Part shown: one piece after another, positions 27,063 through 35,022 of the stretch | How the letters are laid out: every line of letters begins with the position of its first letter | Position numbering within the stretch: the stretch's first letter is position 1 | Source of the DNA: Actinomadura sp. 6K520 | Lineage (GTDB): Bacteria > Actinomycetota > Actinomycetes > Streptosporangiales > Streptosporangiaceae | NCBI RefSeq assembly: GCF_004349245.1 | Contig: NZ_SMLC01000058.1 | Location: forward strand, 1-40,705 | DNA: 40,705 bases | Direction: 5' to 3' | The notes under the pieces: model-generated | What the model was told of the DNA's origin: nothing | What the model saw: the letters and a program-made list of their open reading frames with translations, nothing else | Database searches by the model: none | Program-made: the position numbers and the translations under genes

Positions 27063-29360
27063 GTGCGCGTTGCTAATTCGGACCGGGTCAAGGCCGCTTC
27101 CACACTGTTCAGACTGCTGGGGGCGGGAGTCGTCGCAGGCGTCCTCGTCGCGTTCATCGCGCTGCCCGCGGTCGGGAGCGCCGGTATCACCGCGCGCGAC
27201 GCCGCGAACAACTTCGAGGACATGGACGGCCAGCTGGAGACCACACCGCCGTCCGAGAAGACCGTGGTGTACGACTCGGACGGCAAGCCGGTCGCCACGT
27301 TCTTCGACAAGTACCGCGAGTCCGTCCGGCTCGACCAGGTCGCCCCCATCATGAAGAAGGCGATCGTCGGCATCGAGGACTCGCGCTTCTACGAGCACGG
27401 CGCCCTCGACCTCAAGGGCACGCTCCGCGCACTGGCGTCCAACGTCGAGTCCGAGACGACGCAGGGCGGCTCCACCCTGACCCAGCAGTACGTGAAGAAC
27501 CTCCTCGTCGACGCCGCCCGGACGAAGGAGGAGTACCGCGAGGCCACCGCGCCCACCGTCGGGCGCAAGGTCCGCGAACTCCGCTACGCCCTCGACATCG
27601 AGCAGCGGCTGTCGAAGGACGAGATCCTTGAGGGCTACCTGAACATCGCCTACTTCGGCGCGGGCGCATACGGGGTGCAGGCCGCGGCCAAGCGCTACTT
27701 CAGCATCCCCGCGTCCGAACTGGACCTCGGGCAGGCCGCGCTGCTCGCCGGCATCACCCAGAACCCCACCGCCTACGACCCGATCCGCAACCCGCGGGAC
27801 GCGCGGAAGCGGCGCGACATCGTCCTCTACCGGATGGCCCAGCTCGGCGAGATATCCAAGGCCAAGGCCGACGAGGAGGCCGCCAAGCCGATCGAGCTGA
27901 ACCGCACCGACCCCGTCGGCGGCTGCCAGGTCAGCAAGGTGCCGTACTTCTGCGAGTACGTGAAGTACGACGTGCTCGACATCCTCTCGGACGGCAAGTA
28001 CTGGCAGATGGACCCCGACGAGCAGCAGAACATCGTCAACGAGCTCAACCGCGGCGGCTACACGATCCGCACCACGCTCGACTCGAAGGCGCAGCGCGGC
28101 GTCGACAAGACCCTGCGCTCCACCGTGAATCCCAAGGGCCACCGCGTCGCCGCCGAGGCGATGGTCGAACCCGGTACCGGCCACGTCAAGGCGATCGGGC
28201 TGAGCAAGCCGTTCGGCCCCGGCAAGGGCAAGACGACCATCAACATCCCGGCGAACAAGTTCCACGGCGGCGGCACCGGCGTGTCGGCGGGCTCGACGTT
28301 CAAGGTCTTCACGCTCGCCGCCGCCATCGACCAGGGCATCCCGGTCAGCACGACGATCAACTCACCGGAGACGACGACGATCAGCGGCTTCCAGCCGTGC
28401 CGCTACACGGGGATGCTCGACGGCAAGATGGTCAAGAACAAGATGGTCGGCGGAGGCGCCCCCTGGACGGTCTCCAACGCCGGTGACAGCGAGGAGGGCA
28501 ACTTCAACCTCAAGACCGGCACCTGGCACTCGGTCAACACCTTCTACGCCGCCCTGGAAAAGCGCATCGGCGTCTGCAACTCCGTGAAGATGGCTGAGAA
28601 GTTCGGCATGAAGCAGGGCAACGGCAACCCGCTGCTGCCGTACCCCACCCAGGTGCTCGGCGTAAACGACGTCGACATGGTCAGCCTCGCCGCCGCCTAC
28701 GCGGGCTTCGCCGCCCGCGGCAAGTACTGCCCGCCCGTCTCGGTGACGGAGGTCATCGACAACCAGGGCAAGCGGCTGGAACTGCCCAAGCACGAGTGCA
28801 AGCAGGTCCTGGACGAGGACGTCGCCGACAAGGTCAACTCGATCCTGCAGGGCGTCATCACCCAGGGCACCGCCCGGGGCCGCGGCATCGGCCGCCCGGC
28901 CGCCGGCAAGACCGGCACCTGCGAGGAGTTCACCTGCGCCGTGTTCGCCGGCTTCACCCCGAACCTCGCCGCCGCCACCGCCTACTGGGACTTCCGGGGC
29001 CCCTGGCAGTACAAGGTGTACGGCGTGTACGGCGCGGACATCCCCGGCGGCATCTGGCAGGCGTCCATGCAGCGGGCACTCGCCGGCGAACCCGCCCCCG
29101 GCTTCCGGACCCCGTCCCGCGACTTCGGCGACACCACCGAGGTCCCCGACGTGGAGGGCAGGACCGTCGCCGCCGCCACCGCCCGGCTCAAGGCCGCGGA
29201 CCTGCAGGCCAGGGCCGCGTCCGGCTCCGTCGACTCCGACAAGCCCAAGGGGACGGTCGTGTCCACCTCACCCGGAGCCGGCAGCGAGGTCCCGCCCGGC
29301 ACCACCGTCATCCTCTACCTGAGCAGCGGCCGCGGAGGCGACGACGAGGACGGCGACTGA
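27063..29360 (+). CDS. Bifunctional penicillin-binding protein with PASTA domain (PonA2 type)
   Basis: A 765-residue class A PBP that polymerises and crosslinks peptidoglycan outside the membrane. A membrane helix lies at about 15-38. The GT51 glycosyltransferase follows, with IVGIEDSRFYEHGALDLKGT and GGSTLTQQYVKNL. The transpeptidase has STFK (Ser near 411), SVN and KTGT (near 616). One PASTA domain at about 695-760 (TEVPDVEGRTVAAATARL) ends the protein. The start is GTG at 27063; an upstream open frame exists but lacks the expected N-terminus. The position beside the WhiB-type gene matches ponA2 in M. tuberculosis. Confidence 0.93.
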   Translation: MRVANSDRVKAASTLFRLLGAGVVAGVLVAFIALPAVGSAGITARDAANNFEDMDGQLETTPPSEKTVVYDSDGKPVATFFDKYRESVRLDQVAPIMKKAIVGIEDSRFYEHGALDLKGTLRALASNVESETTQGGSTLTQQYVKNLLVDAARTKEEYREATAPTVGRKVRELRYALDIEQRLSKDEILEGYLNIAYFGAGAYGVQAAAKRYFSIPASELDLGQAALLAGITQNPTAYDPIRNPRDARKRRDIVLYRMAQLGEISKAKADEEAAKPIELNRTDPVGGCQVSKVPYFCEYVKYDVLDILSDGKYWQMDPDEQQNIVNELNRGGYTIRTTLDSKAQRGVDKTLRSTVNPKGHRVAAEAMVEPGTGHVKAIGLSKPFGPGKGKTTINIPANKFHGGGTGVSAGSTFKVFTLAAAIDQGIPVSTTINSPETTTISGFQPCRYTGMLDGKMVKNKMVGGGAPWTVSNAGDSEEGNFNLKTGTWHSVNTFYAALEKRIGVCNSVKMAEKFGMKQGNGNPLLPYPTQVLGVNDVDMVSLAAAYAGFAARGKYCPPVSVTEVIDNQGKRLELPKHECKQVLDEDVADKVNSILQGVITQGTARGRGIGRPAAGKTGTCEEFTCAVFAGFTPNLAAATAYWDFRGPWQYKVYGVYGADIPGGIWQASMQRALAGEPAPGFRTPSRDFGDTTEVPDVEGRTVAAATARLKAADLQARAASGSVDSDKPKGTVVSTSPGAGSEVPPGTTVILYLSSGRGGDDEDGD

Positions 29361-29363
29361 GCT

Positions 29364-29816
29364 TTACTCCGCCAGCTGCCGCCGGACCTCGGCCGCGACC
29401 CGCCCGCCCTCGGCGCGCCCCGCGACCTTCGGGTTCACGGCCTTCATGACCTGCCCCATCGCCCGCGGCCCCGCCGCACCGGTCGCGGCGATCGCGTCGG
29501 CCACCAGCGCGGTCAACTCCTCGTCGGTGAGCGGCGCGGGAAGGTACTGCTCCAGCACCTCGCCCTCGTCCCGCTCCGCCCGCGCCTGCTCCTCGCGTCC
29601 CGCGTCCCCGAACGCGGCCGCGGCCTCCCGGCGCTTCTTCGCCTCCCGCGTGAGCACCTTCACGACGTCGTCGTCGGACAGCTGACGCGACCGCTTCCCG
29701 GCGACCTCCTCGTTCTTCACCGCCGTCAGCGCCATCCGCAACGTGCGCGTGCGCAGCTCGTCCCGCGACTTCATCGCGGCCGAGAGATCGGTCTCCAGCT
29801 TCTCCTTCAGGGTCAT
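29364..29816 (-). CDS. GatB/YqeY domain-containing protein
   Basis: A 150-residue helical protein with LKEKLETDLSAAMKSRDE, YLPAPLTDEEL and the C-terminal GRAEGGRVAAEVRRQL, all typical of YqeY. The domain is related to the C-terminal tRNA-binding part of GatB. The start is ATG at 29816, with GTG at 29822 also possible. It is convergent with the PBP gene, with 3 nt between stops. Its role is not firmly known. Confidence 0.88.
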   Translation of the reverse strand: MTLKEKLETDLSAAMKSRDELRTRTLRMALTAVKNEEVAGKRSRQLSDDDVVKVLTREAKKRREAAAAFGDAGREEQARAERDEGEVLEQYLPAPLTDEELTALVADAIAATGAAGPRAMGQVMKAVNPKVAGRAEGGRVAAEVRRQLAE

Positions 29817-29908
29817 GGTCACATCATGCCCGTCCGCACCGGAAGCCTCATCGGGATTACCGCGGGGTGCCCATGTCTGGAAACATGGAGCCCTGGGAAG
29901 GGAGAGCC

Positions 29909-30808
29909 GTGCGAAAAAGCTACACCGTGCCCCTGGGGCTGCTGGGCGCGGGCGCCGCGACCTTCGGGTACGCCTCGGTGATCGAGCGGAACTGGTTCCG
30001 CCTGCGCCGCTTCGACGTCCCGGTCCTGCCCCCCGGACGCCCCGCGGTGAAGATCCTGCACCTCTCCGACGCGCACCTCACCCCCGGCCGCGCCCGCCTC
30101 ATCCACTGGGTCCGCTCCCTGGACGCGCTGGAGCCCGACCTCGTCGTCAACACCGGCGACTCCATCTCCCACCGCGACGCCATCGGCCCCTTCCTGGACG
30201 CCCTCGGCCCCCTCCTCGACCGTCCGGGCGTCTTCGTCTACGGCTCCAACGACCTGTTCACACCCGTCCTGAAGAACCCCCTGCGCTACATCTGGCGGAC
30301 GAGCAAGTCCGACTACAACCGCAGTGGCCGCGAACCCGACCTCCCCTACCGCGAGCTCGGCTCCGCCCTCCAGGCCGCCGGCTGGCTCGACCTCAACAAC
30401 CGCATCGGCCGCCTCAAGGTCGGCGAACTGGACGTCGAGTTCGGCGGCATCGACGACTCCCACATCGACCGCGACCAGTACGACAGGATCGCGGGCCCCG
30501 TAGACCCTCAGGCCGACGTCCACCTGGGCGTCATGCACTCCCCGGAACCCCGCAACCTCGACCGCTTCACCGCCGACGGCTACGACCTCCTCCTGGCGGG
30601 CCACACCCACGGCGGCCAGGTCTGCGTCCCCTTCTACGGCGCCCTGGCCACCAACTGCGGCATCGACCCTCCCCGCGTGAAGGGCCTGCACAGGCACCAG
30701 GACTCCTGGCTCCACGTCTCCGCCGGCCTGGGCACGTCCCCCAAGGCCCCCGTGCGCTTCTGCTGCCCCCCGGAGGCCTCCCTCCTCACCCTCGTCCCCC
30801 GCAAGTGA
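29909..30808 (+). CDS. Calcineurin-like metallophosphoesterase, membrane-anchored
   Basis: A 299-residue protein from a GTG at 29909 with AAGGGAGA upstream. It has an N-terminal hydrophobic anchor (about 5-24), then the dimetal motifs LHLSDAHL, VNTGDSI, YGSND and LLAGHTHGGQV. The GSND block replaces the usual GNH(E/D), so one metal/catalytic residue (His) is changed. Similar proteins follow ponA2 in many actinobacteria (Rv3683). The gene overlaps the following methyltransferase gene by GTGA. Confidence 0.88.
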   Translation: MRKSYTVPLGLLGAGAATFGYASVIERNWFRLRRFDVPVLPPGRPAVKILHLSDAHLTPGRARLIHWVRSLDALEPDLVVNTGDSISHRDAIGPFLDALGPLLDRPGVFVYGSNDLFTPVLKNPLRYIWRTSKSDYNRSGREPDLPYRELGSALQAAGWLDLNNRIGRLKVGELDVEFGGIDDSHIDRDQYDRIAGPVDPQADVHLGVMHSPEPRNLDRFTADGYDLLLAGHTHGGQVCVPFYGALATNCGIDPPRVKGLHRHQDSWLHVSAGLGTSPKAPVRFCCPPEASLLTLVPRK

Positions 30809-31416
30809 ACCCGCGCATCGCGACCCTCTACGACATAGCCGTCCAGAACCCCGTGCTCTCCCGCCTGGGAGCCCGCACCCTCTGGTCCTACGACATCGAT
30901 CGCCTCAGGGACTCAATAGCGGCCCAAGACCGGACCGCCCTGACCCTGGACATCCCCTGCGGCGGCGGCATAGCAGCGACCGGCAACCCCCGCCACATAG
31001 CCGCCGACCTCTCCCGGACAATGCTCAACCGAGCCCGCCGCAGAACAAAGACCCTCCTCCAAGCGGACATCTACGCCCTCCCCTTCGCCACCTCCACCTT
31101 CGACGCCTGCGTCACCTACAACGGCCTGCACTGCCTGACCGACCCCGCCGCCGCCCTACTCGAACTCACCCGAGTCCTACGCCCAGGCGGCACCCTCCAG
31201 GGCACAACCCTCGTCCGCGGCACCTCCCGCCGCCACGACACCCAGATAGCCCTCCTCCAACGCCTGGGCATCTTCGGCTCCCCCGGCACAGCCACCGACC
31301 TCCACACCTGGCTGACAGACGCCGCCCTGACCGACCCCACCCTCACCCACTCCGGCGCCGTGACCGCCTTCACAGCCCGCAAAATGAGGGACGCACCACC
31401 CCCGGGCATCCGCTAA
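30805..31416 (+). CDS. SAM-dependent class I methyltransferase
   Basis: A 203-residue protein. A modified SAM motif I is LDIPCGGGI, then [13 protein letters not shown]. Motif IV is [20 protein letters not shown], with RVLRPGGTL later, as in the Methyltransf_11 group. The GTG start overlaps the stop of the metallophosphoesterase gene, so translation is coupled. The substrate is unknown. It is the last gene before tRNA-Pro. Confidence 0.85.
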   Translation: MNPRIATLYDIAVQNPVLSRLGARTLWSYDIDRLRDSIAAQDRTALTLDIPCGGGIAATGNPRHIAADLSRTMLNRARRRTKTLLQADIYALPFATSTFDACVTYNGLHCLTDPAAALLELTRVLRPGGTLQGTTLVRGTSRRHDTQIALLQRLGIFGSPGTATDLHTWLTDAALTDPTLTHSGAVTAFTARKMRDAPPPGIR

Positions 31417-31463
31417 GGTGTACTAGGCGCCGGGAGAACGTACACCTCCCGGGCAGCCACCAC

Positions 31464-31537
31464 CGGGGTGTAGCGCAGCTTGGCAGCGCGCTTCGTTCGG
31501 GACGAAGAGGTCGTGGGTTCAAATCCCGCCACCCCGA
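31464..31537 (+). tRNA. tRNA-Pro(CGG)
   Basis: A 74-nt cloverleaf. The acceptor arms CGGGGTG/CACCCCG pair fully with discriminator A. The anticodon stem CTTCG/CGAAG encloses TTCGGGA, giving anticodon CGG (proline, codon CCG). The T-arm contains GGTTCAAAT. CCA is not encoded. It marks the junction between the conserved block and the accessory DNA, and tRNA-Pro genes are known attachment sites for actinomycete integrative elements. Confidence 0.95.
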
Positions 31538-31871
31538 CACATAACGCCAGGTCAGAGGCCGGATCTCCCCCACGGAGACCGGCCTCAAGATCTTTTGTCC
31601 GTCATTCGTCCGCGAGACTTACCTTCTACTCGCCGACACGGTCCGTCCCGGACCAGCACCGACAGATATTTTCATCGCCCGCCCAACGTTCAAACGGCGA
31701 CCGTCCGTCCAGCACCCAAACCGGTCGAAGGCTCCCAATGCTGGCAGCGCCTCCGGCACACGACCCCGGGCGATGTAACCGACCCAACACGGCCACCTCA
31801 CCCTGGCTGCGGACGAGTCCCTCGACGGGCATAACTCTCCCGAGCTCGTTCCTCTCATCACGGGGGCCGCC
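31538..31871. other. Gap between tRNA-Pro and the XRE-type gene
   Basis: Apart from the tRNA terminator, no gene, direct repeat of the tRNA 3' end or other feature is visible in these 334 nt. The promoter of the regulator gene at 31872 should lie here, but I cannot pick it out. Confidence 0.5.
31555..31586 (+). terminator. tRNA-Pro terminator
   Basis: GAGGCCGG-A-TCTCC pairs with GGAGACCGGCCTC, leaving one bulged A and a short C-rich loop. AAGATCTTTTGT follows, giving a short T-run. It lies 18 nt downstream of the tRNA. Confidence 0.75.
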
Positions 31872-33134
31872 ATGAGCCCGAGCCTCGGGTTGCTCGTACG
31901 CTCCGCCCGCGTCGCCCACGGCTGGACGCAACGCGACCTGGCCAACCGCCTCCACTGCTCCCGCTCCACCATCTCCCGCCTGGAGACGGGCGCCCAACCG
32001 CTGGACGACGTAGCCACCATCCGCCGCCTCGCCGAAGTTCTAGAGATCACCCCGACCGCACTGGGCATCACCGCTACGGTGACGATCCACCCACCCGCGG
32101 AGGACGATGTGCGGCGCCGCCAACTGCTGACCGGCCTCGCGGTCACCGCTGCCGCCGCCAGCACACCGGCCCGCGCCGCCGTCGCAGCAGCGGCCGGACC
32201 CGAAGCCAATACGCGGGCCTTCCTTCTGGCTCGTGTCCGCGACGCCATGCTCGGAACTGGCCACGCGGGCAGCCCCATATCGCCGCCCCAACTCCGTCCC
32301 GCGCTCAGAGCGACAATCCGTGACTACGACGATTGCCAGTACAGCCGACTCGCCAACGCCCTGCCCCGTCTGATCTACAGCGGACACTCTGCGGGAGAAG
32401 CGGCTTGCTCCGTACTCGCCGAGACGTACAACCTCGTCACGAGAATCATGATCAAGCTGGACGATCAGCTCGGCTGGATCGCCGCCGACCGAGCCCGGAC
32501 CCTCGCTGCCACGTCCGGCAGCCCACTGGTGGCCGGCGAAGCAGCACGCAACCTCGCAGTGCTGGCCCGCCGCGCGGGATGGCACACCCAAGCGACGGAG
32601 ATCGCACTGGACATGGCCGAAGACGAGATGCTCCGGGGCCACAACTCCACACTCACCGCCGAACGCGGCCTCTTGGTGATGTCAGCCGCCTACACCGCCG
32701 CCCACGCCGGCGACCGCTCCGGCATGCGACAGCTGACAGAACAAGCAGCAGCAACCGCTGCGCAACTCGGCAGAGGAGTGCTCCTACGCGACCACGGTGG
32801 AGGCTTCAATACCACCGCGGTCCAGCTCCACCTCATCTCCGCCGAGTACGCCGCAGGCGACCCCACTGCCGCGATCGCAGCCGCCCGTAGGCTCACGCCC
32901 CGGTCACTGCCGACACTCGAACGCCGAGCCCGCTACTTCACCGACATCGCCCGCGCGTACGGGATGTGGGGACGTCGCGACGAGTGCCTACAGGCACTCC
33001 TGCACGCAGAACGGGCGGCCCCTCAAGAAACCCACTCCCGCCCCGCCGTCCGCGACTTAGTGACCAGCCTCCTGGTCTCCGGCCGGACATCCCCGGAGCT
33101 ACGAGGCTTGGCCGCCCGCTGCGGCATCCCATAA
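31872..33134 (+). CDS. XRE-family regulator with TPR-like C-terminal region
   Basis: A 420-residue protein. The N-terminal helix-turn-helix (about 5-60) is visible in HGWTQRDLANRLHCSRSTIS, followed by RLETGAQ. An Ala-rich linker follows, then a long helical-repeat region (about 130-415). This is a common design for actinobacterial regulators, often of the type that senses a peptide or other ligand through its repeats. It is high in GC like the core genome. It is the first gene past tRNA-Pro, so it may belong to the accessory element. The target is unknown. Confidence 0.8.
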   Translation: MSPSLGLLVRSARVAHGWTQRDLANRLHCSRSTISRLETGAQPLDDVATIRRLAEVLEITPTALGITATVTIHPPAEDDVRRRQLLTGLAVTAAAASTPARAAVAAAAGPEANTRAFLLARVRDAMLGTGHAGSPISPPQLRPALRATIRDYDDCQYSRLANALPRLIYSGHSAGEAACSVLAETYNLVTRIMIKLDDQLGWIAADRARTLAATSGSPLVAGEAARNLAVLARRAGWHTQATEIALDMAEDEMLRGHNSTLTAERGLLVMSAAYTAAHAGDRSGMRQLTEQAAATAAQLGRGVLLRDHGGGFNTTAVQLHLISAEYAAGDPTAAIAAARRLTPRSLPTLERRARYFTDIARAYGMWGRRDECLQALLHAERAAPQETHSRPAVRDLVTSLLVSGRTSPELRGLAARCGIP

Positions 33135-33394
33135 ACCCCAACCCTCGACCGTAAACCAAACACCCAGCCCAGCCCCAGAACGCGTGCAGAAGATGCACAC
33201 CGCATCCACGATGCGCACCCCGACCTCCCCAGGTCACCCAGCTGGCCGACAGTGAAGCCAAAACCGCCGGACTCGCGGCAGGTCACCGGCTCAAGGAGGC
33301 CGCCCACGACCACCGGAACCGTCCAAGACATCGGCCGAACCGGCACCAGGCCCAGAGACCCCAAGTCGTTCACAACGTGCATCCGTGATGGCGC

Positions 33395-33787
33395 TTGGCC
33401 GCTGCCATTGTCGTCAGGGGCCGGCCCACCGGCCTCGTCCTTCAACCGCCGAACGTGCCGTTCGTCCTGTCCGGCCCGGCATCGCTGAGCGCCGTCGGGC
33501 AGCAACTTCCGCGGACCGGCTGCCAATTCGTACTATTTGCCTCCAAAGAGATCGGCGTGGTGCTCGATGAGACAGGCCAATGCGTCCCGGTCCTACTCGG
33601 CGACCTCTCGGCTGCGCACCTGCTCCTCACAGACTCGTCCACTTCCCTCCGCCTCATCCACGCCTCCGACGTAGCCGAGGGGCGCCAGCTGGCGCAGGAC
33701 GGGAACCCATACAATCCGAGGAAAGGCCGACCGGAGCCCAGGGCCAGCTACGACCCGAACGCCGGAAGCGGTGCGTCAGCACCTTGA
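33395..33787 (+). CDS. Hypothetical protein
   Basis: A possible 130-residue protein with G/C-biased third codon positions. Its middle is moderately hydrophobic (CQFVLFASKEIGVVLDETGQ) and its C-terminus rich in Pro, Gly and Arg. The only available start is a TTG at 33395 (a stop lies three codons upstream) and no ribosome site is seen; GTG at about 33455 is another option. I recognise no family. It may be a 5'-truncated remnant. Confidence 0.35.
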   Translation: MAAAIVVRGRPTGLVLQPPNVPFVLSGPASLSAVGQQLPRTGCQFVLFASKEIGVVLDETGQCVPVLLGDLSAAHLLLTDSSTSLRLIHASDVAEGRQLAQDGNPYNPRKGRPEPRASYDPNAGSGASAP

Positions 33788-34195
33788 CCTCAGCCCCAAC
33801 CAGCCGACGGACTCAGGTCCCGTAGAGTGCTTCCCTCAGCCACTATACCGCCAGGCAGGCGCCGACTCTGGGCCTACGTTGTGCAGGTTCGAGGACACAT
33901 CAAGGCAGGGCTCTGCTGCAACGTCCTGCCCGTCAGCTGGATCTGTGTGTGAGGTCATGAGCACCGATGCCTCGGTACGCCACCGCTCCCGAATTCTTTT
34001 CTGTACGACAACCGCATCCTCTGTAAGCCGACCCAGCACACAGGGCAGGCCACGTCCTAAGTGCTGGAAGCTGCGCGTCACGTATTCACCTTCAAGCCAT
34101 CTAATCCCGATCGTTCGGTGGGCCCCAGGAGGCGATCAGCGGAGGTCGGCCTGTACATCCCCTGCAACTATGGGTGACATACAAAGCGAGGAATA
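33788..34195. other. Gene-free transition into AT-richer DNA
   Basis: 408 nt where base composition drops from core-like high GC to clearly lower GC. Short frames on both strands (for example minus 33836-34081, 81 codons, GTG start with AAGGTGA upstream) have no recognisable content. This looks like the left edge of horizontally acquired DNA. Confidence 0.45.
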
Positions 34196-34941
34196 TTGCG
34201 AAGCACGTTTCGTCGCATCAGAGGCGACATCGCTAATCGACGTAAGCTCGACGCATATGCAGTCACAGCCCTAGCTAGCGTGTTCGCCGTCCTATCCGTA
34301 ATCGGAGACCTTCTTCCTCAGGGACCCCGTTGGGCAGTCGTTCTTGCCGGTATAGGTTGCTGGTGTATAGGACCACTCTTCCTGAAACAAATCTTGAAGC
34401 ACTACTACAAGATCGGACCTCCTTCGAAGCTGCGCCTTTCGCGTCAAGGCTTCGAAACGCGCGAGAAGTATGGATTTTTGCCCCATCGGCTGTTAACATA
34501 CTCGCCCCCCACCACTGCGATGAACTTCGTGACACCGTACTAAGCAATTCTAACGGAGTGGTTCGTATAGTTGTCCTTGATCCTTCAGACAACACCGCTA
34601 TCGAACTGGCATCGCGTCATCTTGACGACACCGCGGGTGCGTCGATGCAACTCTTTCGAACAGCCCTCAACGCGACGATAAACCAGTTGAGGCGCATGGC
34701 GGCTTGGGACGTCAACGGAAGGTACGAGTATAGACTCTTGGACTACAACCCGGGGTTCAGTATCGTAGCGATTGACCCCAATTCTCCAGATGGCGTCGTC
34801 ATAGTTGAGTTTCACGGCTACTACCACGACGTTACGACGACGCGAATGCCTATCGAACTTCGACGAGAAGATAGCGCGCAATGGTTTACCCATTGGAGGC
34901 GACAATTTGAGTATATGTGGGGGGCATCTAAGAGCCCCTAA
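34196..34941 (+). pseudogene. Two-helix membrane protein with C-terminal effector/sensor-like domain, frameshifted
   Basis: The first part reads from a TTG at 34196 with GAGGA upstream. It encodes a basic N-terminus and two hydrophobic helices (DAYAVTALASVFAVLSVIGD and RWAVVLAGIGCWCIGPLF). The second part continues one frame back, from roughly 34370-34400 to the TAA at 34941. It contains DRTSFEAAPFASRLRNAREV, WIFAPSAVNIL, VVRIVVLDPS, RLLDYNPGFSIVAID and VEFHGYYHDV. That soluble domain is shaped like the VRxxxLDP domains (possibly phospholipase-D-like fold) found in bacterial conflict proteins. Only a -1 shift joins the helices to the domain. I see no strong slippery heptamer, so mutation or a sequencing error is likelier than programmed frameshifting. 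Confidence 0.5.
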
Positions 34942-34987
34942 GGCGTAAGCTACTAAAATTGGATCTTGGAGCGGAGATAGCCAGGTC

Positions 34988-35016
34988 TCCACAAAGTCCG
35001 AAATGTACTATATAGT
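34988..35016 (+). promoter_or_regulatory. Predicted promoter of the SIR2-SLOG gene (leaderless)
   Basis: TCCACA (34988-34993) and TATAGT (35011-35016) are separated by 17 nt, the standard -35/-10 spacing. The ATG at 35023 lies 6 nt after the -10 and there is no ribosome site, so transcription would start at or next to the ATG. Confidence 0.55.
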
Positions 35017-35018
35017 AC
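35005..35018. promoter_or_regulatory. 14-bp perfect palindrome over the -10 box
   Basis: GTACTATATAGTAC reads the same on both strands and covers the predicted -10 of the SIR2-SLOG gene, ending 4 nt before its ATG. A dimeric repressor bound here would block RNA polymerase. The binder is unknown. Confidence 0.55.
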
Positions 35019-35022
35019 GGTC

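Noticed and set aside
29743..30804. 5' part of a long plus-strand frame running into the methyltransferase
   Set aside because: This stretch is a Pro/Arg/His-rich shadow of the metallophosphoesterase frame. The methyltransferase has its own GTG start at 30805.
33836..34081. 81-codon minus-strand frame with AAGGTGA and GTG start
   Set aside because: There is no recognisable domain, composition is mixed, and it lies in a transitional region. It is not strong enough to call a gene.
34340..34450. Programmed -1 ribosomal frameshift
   Set aside because: The overlap does not contain a convincing X-XXY-YYZ slippery site (the best stretch is CTGAAAC), and no downstream pseudoknot was evident by eye.
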